A stretch of DNA of 21,107 nucleotides from positions 1 to 21,107 of the forward strand of contig WUAJ01000018.1 of NCBI GenBank assembly GCA_009827215.1, in the 5' to 3' direction. The stretch is from Phycisphaeraceae bacterium (GTDB taxonomy: Bacteria; Planctomycetota; Phycisphaerae; Phycisphaerales; UBA1924). The notes under the pieces are model-generated. The model worked only from the letters and a program-made list of their open reading frames with translations. It did no database searches and had not been told where the DNA came from. Positions 13,079 to 20,123 of the stretch are shown in pieces (the stretch's first letter is position 1; each line of letters opens with the position of its first letter). The position numbers and the translations under genes were made by a program.

Positions 13079-14803
13079 ATGGATATGTTGAATCGTTGCG
13101 TGCTTGCGGTTGCTGCTGGTTTGGCGGTTGGGCTTGGTTCGATGAGCGCGGAGGGGGCGCCGATTACGTATCAGGGGGTATTGGAGGATGGGGGGTCTCC
13201 TGCGGATGGGATGTATGAGATGGAGTTTGTGCTCGCTGATTCTGCGGTGTTTGGGGTCGGGTTGCAGTTCTTGCCTCCGATGAATGTTGAAGTCGTCGAT
13301 GGGTTGTTTGAGGTCGAGCTTAACTTTGATGATGTGCACTTTGATGGGTCGGATCGGTGGCTTGCAATCGAGGTTGAGGGTGAGATTTTGAATCCTCGGA
13401 CGAAGATCAACTATGCGCCGTATGCGATCCGTGCGAGTCATGCTGATCATGCGGATGTGGCATCGGATCTTGAGGTGCCTTGGGTGGTGGTGAGTGATCT
13501 TGATATTGTGGATGCGACCTCGATTCGTGGTGTGCCTTTGCGTGGGTATATGTCCAATAGCTTCTTGACGAATCCTGGTGTGCTTGGCGAGACGGATTCG
13601 GTGGAAGATGGTGGCGCTGGTGTGCTGGGGCGAGCGAACTCACAGGCGGATAGTTCCGATGCGGCAGGCGTGCGCGGGGAGACGAACTCGACGGGGTTCA
13701 GCGGCTACGGCGTGCATGGGATTCATCACGGCAATGGGTTCGCGGTGTACGGCGAGAACATGGGCGTCGGGAGCGGGGTGGTCGGCACGACGCAAGGGGG
13801 GCTTGGGGTGCTTGGGACAACGCAGGACGGGACGGGGGTGTTTGGGACTTCGACCAATGGGCTTGGTGTTCGCGCGAGTTCTGGTACTTCGAGCGGGATG
13901 AGAACGACCACCAACAGCGGGACGGCGGCGATTGAAGGATCGCGCGGCGATAGCGGGACGGAGTTCTTTGGCGCGAGTGCTGACTATGGGCTCGAGGCGT
14001 ACAACACGGATGTCGAGGGTGAGGGCACGGCGATCTACGGCGAAGCCGGGAGCATCGGGGTGCGCGGAGTGGCGCTGCCTGATGGGTTTGGGGCGGGGCT
14101 GCTGAGGGTCGGGGTTGATGGGTTTGCGGGTGGTTTTTCCACTGGTGCGAACATGATCTATGGGCTGCGTGGCTTTGCGCAGAATCCAGCGAGCGGCGGG
14201 AATCGGACAGCGTACGGCGTCTATGGCGGAGCGCAAGTGGGGAACTCTGCGAACACTTCCTACGGGGTATTCGGCGAATCAGTTGGTCCCGGCGGGACGC
14301 AGTTCGCTGGATTTTTCCAGGGGGATGTGCATGTCGCGGGGACGCTGTCGAAGTCATCGGGGACATTCAAGATTGATCATCCGATGGATCCGGAGAACAA
14401 GTACCTGTCGCACTCGTTTGTGGAATCGCCTGAGATGATGAATGTGTACTCTGGGGTGATCACGCTTGATGAGCATGGGGGTGCGGTGGTTGAACTTCCT
14501 GATTACTTTGATTCGCTCAATAAGGACTTCCGGTATCAGCTCACGGCTGTTGGTGCGGCGATGCCTGAGCTGCATGTCGCGAGCTTGATCGAGGGGAATT
14601 CGTTTGCGATCGGTGGCGGCGCTGCTGGGATGCAGGTGAGCTGGGAGGTCTGCGGCGTGCGGAAGGATGCTTCGGCGCTGTATCGTCCGATCGAGGTCGA
14701 GACTGACAAGCGTGTGGAGGATCGTGGGTTGTATCTTGATCCCGAGGCGTTTGGGTTTGGACGCGAGCGGGCGATCCATCGGTCTGGGCCGCGGGAGGAT
14801 TGA
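13079..14803 (+). CDS. secreted glycine-rich repeat protein
   Basis: A 574-residue exported protein of a family seen as large secreted hypothetical proteins in environmental bacteria. The ATG at 13079 has GAGGAG seven bases upstream and starts a Sec signal peptide (residues 1-27, cut near AEGA-PITYQG). Residues 27-150 form a domain beginning ITYQGVLEDGG and ending NPRTKINYAPYAIRAS. Residues 167-415 hold about fifteen degenerate repeats with core GVxGxx (GVLGET, GVRGET, GVVGTT, GVFGTS, GVYGGA), spaced 8-20 residues apart. Residues 427-530 form a C-terminal domain with HPMDPENKYLSHSFVESPEM, WEVCGVRKDA and an ELPDYFDSLNKDFRYQL segment. The repeat region is probably a beta-structured fibre like those of tail-fibre or surface proteins. 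The function is unknown. It converges with the next gene across 6 bases. Confidence 0.85.
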   Translation: MDMLNRCVLAVAAGLAVGLGSMSAEGAPITYQGVLEDGGSPADGMYEMEFVLADSAVFGVGLQFLPPMNVEVVDGLFEVELNFDDVHFDGSDRWLAIEVEGEILNPRTKINYAPYAIRASHADHADVASDLEVPWVVVSDLDIVDATSIRGVPLRGYMSNSFLTNPGVLGETDSVEDGGAGVLGRANSQADSSDAAGVRGETNSTGFSGYGVHGIHHGNGFAVYGENMGVGSGVVGTTQGGLGVLGTTQDGTGVFGTSTNGLGVRASSGTSSGMRTTTNSGTAAIEGSRGDSGTEFFGASADYGLEAYNTDVEGEGTAIYGEAGSIGVRGVALPDGFGAGLLRVGVDGFAGGFSTGANMIYGLRGFAQNPASGGNRTAYGVYGGAQVGNSANTSYGVFGESVGPGGTQFAGFFQGDVHVAGTLSKSSGTFKIDHPMDPENKYLSHSFVESPEMMNVYSGVITLDEHGGAVVELPDYFDSLNKDFRYQLTAVGAAMPELHVASLIEGNSFAIGGGAAGMQVSWEVCGVRKDASALYRPIEVETDKRVEDRGLYLDPEAFGFGRERAIHRSGPRED

Positions 14804-14809
14804 GCTTGT

Positions 14810-15820
14810 TTAGTCTGATGTGCTGTCGGGACTGATTGGTTTTTGGTAGACGGAGTAGACTCCGAAGAGGTCGGTCTCGAGGTTCATGCGCTCGTCCCAT
14901 CTCAGCGCGGCTCCCATTGTGCGCGCGTAAGTGGATTCGTCTTGGTCGTGGGCGAGGACTGTGAATCCGGCTTTGGTCCATGCGGATTCGGGCCAGGGGT
15001 TGGAGATGTCGGACCAGGGTTTGCTGGGGTCTGGCTTGGGTCCGAGGGATTCGATGATGACGATGGCGCCGGGATTGAGGATGTCGTAGAGGTGTCCGAG
15101 CATTTCTGCGTCGGTCATTTCCCATCCGACGGGGGGCGGGAAGTTGGGGTTGAGTTTTTCGGGTTTGACATAGCCGTGCTTGAGGAGGTTGCGGGAGATA
15201 AAGAGGTCGTATCCGTCTCCGACTTGTTTGCGTGTGGCTTCTTGGTTTGGCCAGCTTCCTTCGATGAGGGTGACGGAGCCGGTGTTTGGTTGGTTGAGGT
15301 CCCCTACTGCTTCGCAGTCTTTGTAGATTGCGGTGAGGATGGGGTCGATTTCTACGCCGGTGACGTGGGCTCCCATTTGCGCCCAGAGTCGGAGTTGTCC
15401 GAGTTGGCCGTATCCGAGGTCGATGATGTTGGCGTTGTTGATGGTGAAATCTGGTGCGTATTGATGGAGGAGGTCGAGCGTGCGTGCGTAGACGAGGGGT
15501 GAGCCGTAGAAGGTGGCGTAGTAGTTGCTGGGGTTGATGTTGAACTCGCGGAGTTCTTGTTGTTCTTCTTCGGTGAGTTGTTCGAATTGATCGGCGCTAA
15601 CGGCGCGGTTGGGTCTGAAGGCTGCGTAGATGGTGCGGGGCTCGCAGACTGGGAGGTGTTGGACCTCATCGAGCATCTGCTGGGCTTGGGGGGATGTGTA
15701 GATGTCGCGGAGTTTCTCGGCGTCGTCGAGGTGGGATTGAAGGGGGTGGTCTTCGGTCAGTGATGGAACTGCGGACGAGACTGCAACAAGTGCCATGGCG
15801 GCGAGTGTTTGGATGAGCAT
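14810..15820 (-). CDS. methyltransferase-fold protein with signal peptide
   Basis: A 336-residue protein with a class I SAM-dependent methyltransferase core. Motif I is IIDLGYGQLGQLRLWAQMG (132-150), followed by the acidic strand VTGVEID with E157, then DLFISRNLLKHGYV (motif IV region) and IVIIESLGP (motif V/VI region). The N-terminus (MLIQTLAAMALVAVSSAVPS) looks like a cleavable Sec signal peptide, followed by about 100 residues of helices before the core. Export of a SAM-dependent enzyme is odd because SAM is cytoplasmic; the core may bind another ligand or the segment may be an uncleaved anchor. The ATG has AGGAG seven bases upstream, which supports this start. The substrate is unknown. 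Confidence 0.78.
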   Translation of the reverse strand: MLIQTLAAMALVAVSSAVPSLTEDHPLQSHLDDAEKLRDIYTSPQAQQMLDEVQHLPVCEPRTIYAAFRPNRAVSADQFEQLTEEEQQELREFNINPSNYYATFYGSPLVYARTLDLLHQYAPDFTINNANIIDLGYGQLGQLRLWAQMGAHVTGVEIDPILTAIYKDCEAVGDLNQPNTGSVTLIEGSWPNQEATRKQVGDGYDLFISRNLLKHGYVKPEKLNPNFPPPVGWEMTDAEMLGHLYDILNPGAIVIIESLGPKPDPSKPWSDISNPWPESAWTKAGFTVLAHDQDESTYARTMGAALRWDERMNLETDLFGVYSVYQKPISPDSTSD

Positions 15821-15877
15821 TGGTTTCTCCTGTGCAAGAGGAGATACCGAATGGATTCAGAATGGTTGCTCAGGTTG

Positions 15878-16774
15878 TTAAGTAATATGCACGAGGTTTG
15901 TTGCGGCTTGGGCGAGGGTGGGTTCGTGGTCGAGGTCGATGGGGAGGTAGACGCCTTTGTCGTGGTCGGTGTTGAGGACGATGGCGTTTGGTTCGACGAG
16001 GGAGTAGCCGTTGGTGGCGTGTTCGTGTCCGAGGATGAAGAGGTTGACTCCCCAGCGTTCGACGAGGTCTTCGAGTTGTTCGTGGTCGTATCCGCGTCCC
16101 CAGGTCATGAGGTGCGCTGAACCTACTCTCGGTTCGTAGTCTTGCTCGGTAAGGTCGCGGCTGAGGATGGTGGTGTCGAAGCGGTCCATCATGCCAGGGC
16201 CTGGGAGGGAGTGGGCGCAGAGGATGTCACCTTGCGGGCAATGGGCGCGGAGGGCGATGGGCATGGAGAAGACGAAGTCTTTGACGGCGTCGCGGACGGT
16301 TTCGGCGTCGTCACCAAACTCTTGATCGATGCCGTCGTTGAATGCTTTGACGCAGCGGACGCCGTTCTTGACGATGAGGGCGTCGATGGCTTGGGCGAGC
16401 TCGTGGTTGGCGAGGAGGAAGTGGACGAACTCGGGGTACTGGGCTTTGAGCCAAGCGACGCGGGTGAGTCCTCGATAGGAGGTGTCTACTGGGGGTGGGT
16501 CGCCGGGCTTGGAGGGTTTGAGGTCGGGGTGGATGATCTCGTGGAGGGTGAGGTGTTTGGGCTCGGAACCAAACTCGCCGTCGAGTCCTGCGGCGGCGAC
16601 GACTGCTCGGAAGTTGCGTGGGTGGTCGTGGGTGTCTCCGGTCGCGATGAGGTGTCCTGGTGCTTCGATGCGATCGATGGATCCTTCTCGGCAAGAAGCG
16701 TCGCGGTTTGCCTGGGCGCCTTGGCGGAGGGTCTGGGCGACCTCTTGCGGGTTGGACATGTCAATGGTGTACAT
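15878..16774 (-). CDS. calcineurin-like metallophosphatase
   Basis: A 298-residue cytosolic metallophosphoesterase. Metal-binding motifs appear in order: ATGDTHDH (44-51; GDxH motif), LLANHELAQ (the GNHE equivalent), LCAHSLPG (a metal-binding His in a strand) and LGHEHATNGY (GHxH). The GDxxDRG motif typical of PPP Ser/Thr phosphatases is not obvious, so it is a divergent member. Its substrate cannot be read from sequence. The Ser/Thr kinase gene lies directly upstream on the same strand with an 82-base gap, which suggests a kinase-phosphatase pair. Two starts are possible, ATG at 16774 or 16759 (five residues shorter); neither has a clear ribosome-binding site. It is followed by the methyltransferase gene after about 60 bases. 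Confidence 0.82.
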   Translation of the reverse strand: MYTIDMSNPQEVAQTLRQGAQANRDASCREGSIDRIEAPGHLIATGDTHDHPRNFRAVVAAAGLDGEFGSEPKHLTLHEIIHPDLKPSKPGDPPPVDTSYRGLTRVAWLKAQYPEFVHFLLANHELAQAIDALIVKNGVRCVKAFNDGIDQEFGDDAETVRDAVKDFVFSMPIALRAHCPQGDILCAHSLPGPGMMDRFDTTILSRDLTEQDYEPRVGSAHLMTWGRGYDHEQLEDLVERWGVNLFILGHEHATNGYSLVEPNAIVLNTDHDKGVYLPIDLDHEPTLAQAATNLVHIT

Positions 16775-16856
16775 GAGCAGGTGAGGATAGGCGAACGATC
16801 ACTGCAGCGTCGAAATCGACGACATGGTGGTGGTGGTCTGTGTGATGTTGTTTTTC

Positions 16857-17747
16857 TTAGACTTCGTCGACGGGGATGGAGGGGGCGCGGACGATGCCGA
16901 GGATGAGGTCGAGTTTGTTGGCGACGTCTTCCATGGAGTCGGGGCGTTTGTCGAGGTCCGGCTCGCAGCACTGCATGATGAGATCGCTGAGTCGATCTGG
17001 GAGATCGTCGCGGAGCTCTGAGATTGGGGTTGGTTTCTCGATGAGTGCGTCATCGAGTGATCCCATGAGTGAGTCGGACTTGGTTCCCATCGCGGTCGGG
17101 ATGTTTTTGTCGGTCAGTGTCCAGTACATGGTGGCGCCGAAGTTGTAGATGTCGGTCTTTGGAGTGATCTCGCGGCGGTGGACTTGTTCTGGTGCGATGT
17201 AGTCTGGCGTGCCTTGGATGCGTTTTTTGATGGTTCCGATTTTGCAGGACTGTCCGAGGTCGATGACTTTGGCGGTGAGGTTTCCGTCGATGTCTGATCC
17301 GATGATGATGTTGTGGGGCTTCATGTCCGCGTGGACATAGCCGTGCTTGTGCATCTCGTGGAGACCTGACGCGGTTTGACGGAAGAGGTCGATGAGGACA
17401 TCGAGTTCGGTTGGTTTTTCTTCGAAGAGGGAGATGCCGTCGACGAGTTCCATGACGAGGTAGAGGTCGCGGATTTTGAGGAGTGATCCGGACTTGATCA
17501 TGCGCTCGATGCGGCGGATGGCTGGGTGGTTGATCTGGTTGGCGATCTTGTACTCGATCGCGGCTTGGTCGAGGAAGCGTTGCGCTTTGGGGTCGGTCTT
17601 CTCGACATGCTTGAGCGCCCAGATTTGTTTTGTCTTTGGATCCTGGACGAGGTAGATGATCGAAGCGGCGCCGCGACCGATTTCGGACATGATGCGGTAT
17701 CCCTCTACGAGGTCGCCTTTTTTGAATACCGTGAGTTCTTCGGTCAT
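16857..17747 (-). CDS. Hanks-type Ser/Thr protein kinase (non-RD)
   Basis: A soluble 296-residue protein consisting of one kinase domain. The glycine loop is IGRGAASIIYLV (23-34), the ATP lysine is in ALKHVE (K46), and the paired glutamate is probably E65. The catalytic loop reads HADMKPHNI (139-147) with D141 and N146, so Ala replaces the Arg of HRD. The metal-binding motif is DLG (163-165) instead of DFG, and the activation segment ends GTPDYIAPEQ (179-188). DKRPD (266-270) matches the conserved subdomain XI. All key catalytic residues are present, so it is probably active; lack of the HRD Arg suggests it is not controlled by activation-loop phosphorylation. No membrane segment, PASTA or FHA domain is present. 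A metallophosphatase gene follows. Confidence 0.93.
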   Translation of the reverse strand: MTEELTVFKKGDLVEGYRIMSEIGRGAASIIYLVQDPKTKQIWALKHVEKTDPKAQRFLDQAAIEYKIANQINHPAIRRIERMIKSGSLLKIRDLYLVMELVDGISLFEEKPTELDVLIDLFRQTASGLHEMHKHGYVHADMKPHNIIIGSDIDGNLTAKVIDLGQSCKIGTIKKRIQGTPDYIAPEQVHRREITPKTDIYNFGATMYWTLTDKNIPTAMGTKSDSLMGSLDDALIEKPTPISELRDDLPDRLSDLIMQCCEPDLDKRPDSMEDVANKLDLILGIVRAPSIPVDEV

Positions 17748-18112
17748 TGAGCGTTGTCCGATTCGTTCGTCCGTCGTCGTTTACTGCGTTCTCTCTCGGG
17801 CTCGCTCCGAAGAACTCGGGCGCCCCTGAGTACTTCGGTTCTATGACCCTTCTATTGCACCTTGAAGCGATATTCGTCGCTTATCGGGTGAGAGAATAGT
17901 AGACCTGAAGCGGCTGGTTGGGCAGTTCTTCAGCGGAGCAAGAGCGCGTTGGATGCGTCTTGATCGCGATGACGGATTGTCGTTCGGGAGAAGCCTTGGG
18001 AACAGTTACCCGGGCGAGAGCGGGTCACGCAACAGGCTTTAGAGAACCCAATGCCTGCATGGAGTATTCGCGGAGAATTGGGATTCGGTTCTTTGAGCGG
18101 TGGTGGAATTAC
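17748..18112. other. gene-free intergenic region with several stem-loops
   Basis: About 365 bases upstream of the kinase hold no convincing gene. Three structures stand out. One is a near-perfect 14-bp stem at 17807-17838 (two mismatches, 4-base loop). The second is a perfect 6-bp stem at 17865-17882 (AAGCGA/TCGCTT). The third is a nested structure at 17991-18039, with AAGCCT pairing to AGGCTT and an inner ACCCG/CGGGT stem at 18008-18025. They could form a long 5' leader of the kinase mRNA or a small RNA. I recognise no known riboswitch or ncRNA family. An open frame on the plus strand here lacks codon bias. Confidence 0.4.
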
Positions 18113-18136
18113 AAAAACCTCCGTTTGATACGGAGG
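18113..18136 (-). terminator. rho-independent terminator after the amidase-fold gene
   Basis: A perfect 7-bp stem (CCTCCGT at 18118-18124, ACGGAGG at 18130-18136, 5-base loop) is followed on the minus strand by a run of five T (18113-18117). It lies 24 bases past the amidase stop. Confidence 0.88.
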
Positions 18137-18160
18137 GGTGTGGTTGATTTGGAATCTCGA

Positions 18161-18817
18161 TCAGATGGTGCCGAGCAGTTCGTTGAAGTTTGCTCTCGGG
18201 AAATAACGTCCCGGGCTGGTGGTTGGTGCGAGATCTTGATGGAGGAAGATCCGGCTTGAAGGGATCTCGAGACGATCCGCGAGCGCGCTGACGACCTGGG
18301 CGAGGTATTGGATCTGCTGATCGGTGAAGGGTTTGCGGTCGCCGTTTCCGATGAGGCAGATCTCGATGGTCTTTGCTTTCGCGTTCTGATCGATCCCGGC
18401 GAGCTGAGCGCCTTGGGTTTGGGTGAGCCAGCGGTTTCCGAGGTGGATTTCGCCGTTGCCCATTCCGGTGCCGTTTCCGATGAGGAAGTGGTATCCGAGG
18501 CCGTCGTATCCGATCTGCTTGTGCTGGGCGCCGATGGATTCGGCGGAACCTGCGGGCGATCCGGAGTGGACGATGACGATCGAGTCCCATTGATTGGGGT
18601 CGATATCGGCTTTGGTTTTGAAGATCGCGTCGACTCCGCGCTCGGCGGTGATGCTCGCGAGAGGTGAGAGGGAGACGCCTTGGGCGCTGAGTGCTGGATT
18701 TCCGGAGTCGAGGAGGGTGAGGAGTCCGATGAGGCCGGTCATGGACGCGAGTAGGGCGCTCCACACGATCTTCGTGCGGATGCTCGCGTTTGTGCGGACT
18801 GTGACCTTGGCGGGCAT
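18161..18817 (-). CDS. membrane-anchored amidase/PGRP-fold protein, zinc ligand changed
   Basis: A 218-residue protein with one N-terminal membrane segment (about 16-37) and a periplasmic domain of the N-acetylmuramoyl-L-alanine amidase type 2 / PGRP family. Matching segments are WDSIVIVHSGSPAG (77-90), IGYDGLGYHFLIGNG (102-116), IEICLIGNGDRKPFTDQQ (151-168) and FLHQDLAPTTSPGRYFP (191-207). By alignment with T7 lysozyme the zinc ligands are H84 and H193, but the third ligand (Cys or Asp before PG) is Ser201. The catalytic-type Tyr (Y109) is present; the Lys/Glu position is Thr. It may bind peptidoglycan without cleaving it, or use altered metal coordination. A -10-like AT-rich stretch (TATGATAAT) lies about 50 bases upstream. 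A clear terminator follows. Confidence 0.82.
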   Translation of the reverse strand: MPAKVTVRTNASIRTKIVWSALLASMTGLIGLLTLLDSGNPALSAQGVSLSPLASITAERGVDAIFKTKADIDPNQWDSIVIVHSGSPAGSAESIGAQHKQIGYDGLGYHFLIGNGTGMGNGEIHLGNRWLTQTQGAQLAGIDQNAKAKTIEICLIGNGDRKPFTDQQIQYLAQVVSALADRLEIPSSRIFLHQDLAPTTSPGRYFPRANFNELLGTI

Positions 18818-19013
18818 TGTTGTGATGTGCTCCGGGAGTACCTGTGTATCTGGAATCAGATTATCATATTCATTCGGGTTCTATGGTGTTCTTTCTTGCA
18901 TATTCGCGCGGAAATTGAATGGAAGTGGGCGCACATTTCTGCGTGTGCAGTTTGTGATACTTACCGGTCCCGAACAAAGTTGTGATTCGATGTCGTGGGA
19001 AGCTCATGTGATG
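18818..19013. other. intergenic region upstream of the amidase-fold gene
   Basis: This 196-base AT-richer stretch contains a -10-like TATGATAAT (minus strand, around 18863-18871) that could be the amidase-fold promoter. I see no open frame with coding character and no strong hairpin. Confidence 0.4.
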
Positions 19014-19274
19014 TCACTCTTCGGATTTGACGAGACGGTCGCGGAGGTTTGGTGTGCGCCGGCCGAACTCATCTTCGAGGAAAGGTGGCGCGTGCTGGGC
19101 GCGTGTTTGGTTGTAGCGATCGAAGGGTGAACGCGGATCGTCCTTCTTGAGCAGTGTCTTCTGACATGCTTGGAGTGGGAGCAGAGCACACGCAGCCGTG
19201 GCGAGGATGATCGCTTGATGCACGCGATTGGATTTTGTGTTTTGTTTGGGCATTCGTCGGATTGGTATCTTCAT
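19014..19274 (-). CDS. small lipoprotein of unknown function
   Basis: An 86-residue protein with a basic N-terminus, a hydrophobic stretch (AIILATAACALLPLQAC) and lipobox LQAC with Cys37. An alternative ATG at 19253 would shorten the signal by seven residues and give a more typical length. The mature part is short and charged (KKDDPRSPFDRYNQTRAQ, then FLEDEFGRRTPNLRDRL), with no known domain. It looks like a minor envelope lipoprotein. It lies just beyond a strong terminator, so it probably has its own promoter between 19275 and 19290; a TTTACT ends five bases before the ATG. Confidence 0.6.
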   Translation of the reverse strand: MKIPIRRMPKQNTKSNRVHQAIILATAACALLPLQACQKTLLKKDDPRSPFDRYNQTRAQHAPPFLEDEFGRRTPNLRDRLVKSEE

Positions 19275-19280
19275 TGATCA

Positions 19281-19323
19281 GTAAACAAAAACAGTGTACC
19301 GCGGAAGACCGCGGCACACTGTT
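19281..19323 (-). terminator. strong rho-independent terminator
   Basis: An 8+6-bp interrupted stem (AACAGTGT, then CCGCGG, pairing with CCGCGG, then ACACTGTT; arms 19290-19304 and 19309-19323) has a 4-base loop and one internal mismatch. On the minus strand it is followed by TTTTTGTTT. It ends transcription coming from trmL or from the proposed small RNA before the lipoprotein gene. Confidence 0.9.
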
Positions 19324-19478
19324 CTGGAGAGAGGAGAGAACTCGAAATTCCCGAGAATCGTGCACTCGGGGGTGCGTTCAGGACTCGCTGACCTGAACAC
19401 AAGACTGCAACAAGTAATGTACGCAGCACGGTTTGTTGGGTTCGTGTGCTTCCTAAGAATCGTTCAAAATTTATCATG
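19281..19478 (-). ncRNA. candidate structured small RNA or trmL 3' region
   Basis: Between the trmL stop and the lipoprotein gene the minus strand can form three consecutive hairpins. GTTCAGG/CCTGAAC spans 19376-19398, CCCGAG/CTCGGG spans 19350-19370, and the terminator spans 19290-19323. An AT-rich stretch (ATGATAAATTTTG, about 19465-19477) could supply a -10 element. Spaced hairpins ending in an intrinsic terminator are the layout of a trans-acting small RNA or a long 3' UTR. A 68-codon frame (19271-19477) runs through the terminator and is probably not translated. The 5' end is a guess. Confidence 0.4.
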
Positions 19479-19489
19479 TTTGCAGTTCG

Positions 19490-20035
19490 TTAGGATTTGT
19501 CAGTAATCAGGCGCCCATTTGCATCAATTGCGATCTGGTTGGTCGCGAGGAGGGACTGGATGCAGGCATAGATGGTGATCGCGCAGGCTGTGGAGAGGTT
19601 GAGCGAGCGTTCATCTGGTGCGATGGGGATCGCGACGCATTGGTCGGGGTGGGCGTCGAGGAGGGGTTTGGGGAGTCCGACGGATTCTTTGCCGAACACG
19701 AAGTGGTCGGCTTTGGTGATCGGGATGTCGAAGATGGTCTTGGATGCACGCGCGGTCATGTACCAGGTGTTGGTTGGTGGGTTGGGTGCTTTTGATGATT
19801 GGTAGTCTTCGAGGGAGTCGTGGTTGGTGAGGTTGAGGCGTGGCCAATAGTCGAGTCCGGCGCGGCGGCAGGCCTTCTCGTCGATGTCGAAGGCGAGGGG
19901 GTGGACGAGGTGGAGCGCGGCGCCGGTGGCGACGCAGGTGCGTCCGATGGATCCGGTGTTGTTGGGGATCTCGGGGTTGACGAGGACGACATTGGCGATG
20001 GGGCTTGCGATTGGATCTGTTGTGGGTGCTTTCAT
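19490..20035 (-). CDS. trmL: TrmL, tRNA (cytidine/uridine-34) 2'-O-methyltransferase
   Basis: A SPOUT-family (SpoU) methyltransferase of 181 residues, slightly longer than E. coli TrmL (157). TrmL methylates the ribose of the wobble nucleotide of tRNA-Leu isoacceptors using SAM. Motif 1 is NVVLVNPEIPNNTGSIGRTC (15-34), followed by LHLVHPLAFDI. Motif 2 is FVFGKESVGLPKPLL near residue 115, and motif 3 is IPIAPDERSLNLSTACAI near residue 138. These form the trefoil-knot SAM site. DYW (62-64) is also typical of TrmL. The N-terminal 12 residues before the domain are extra. There is no Shine-Dalgarno; a -10-like TATAAC lies nine bases upstream of the ATG. It sits just downstream of the thioredoxin-gene terminator. 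Confidence 0.93.
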   Translation of the reverse strand: MKAPTTDPIASPIANVVLVNPEIPNNTGSIGRTCVATGAALHLVHPLAFDIDEKACRRAGLDYWPRLNLTNHDSLEDYQSSKAPNPPTNTWYMTARASKTIFDIPITKADHFVFGKESVGLPKPLLDAHPDQCVAIPIAPDERSLNLSTACAITIYACIQSLLATNQIAIDANGRLITDKS

Positions 20036-20044
20036 GACTGGACT

Positions 20045-20050
20045 GTTATA
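20045..20050 (-). promoter_or_regulatory. -10-like hexamer before trmL
   Basis: TATAAC on the minus strand lies nine bases before the trmL ATG and just past the upstream terminator, so a promoter is needed here. There is no ribosome-binding site; the leader would be only a few bases. Confidence 0.45.
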
Positions 20051-20061
20051 GGTGGTGTCAT

Positions 20062-20100
20062 AGATAGAAAGACACCCCGCGTGTTGGTGCGGGGTGTCTT
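20062..20100 (-). terminator. rho-independent terminator after the thioredoxin-fold gene
   Basis: A perfect 12-bp stem (AAGACACCCCGC at 20069-20080, complement at 20089-20100) with an 8-base loop is followed on the minus strand by TTTCTATCT. It lies 23 bases after the stop of the thioredoxin gene. Confidence 0.9.
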
Positions 20101-20123
20101 GAAGTTGAAATCATTGGTTGTCT

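Noticed and set aside
13640..14366. Minus-strand frames opposite the glycine-repeat protein
   Set aside because: They are Pro/Arg/Ser-rich shadows produced by the repetitive glycine codons on the other strand.
17918..18259. Plus-strand open frame of 113 codons between kinase and amidase-fold genes
   Set aside because: It has a TTG start, no ribosome-binding site and no codon-position bias, and it runs through the amidase terminator and into that gene.
19271..19477. Minus-strand frame of 68 codons after trmL
   Set aside because: It reads through a strong intrinsic terminator and has no Shine-Dalgarno; a non-coding structured region explains it better.
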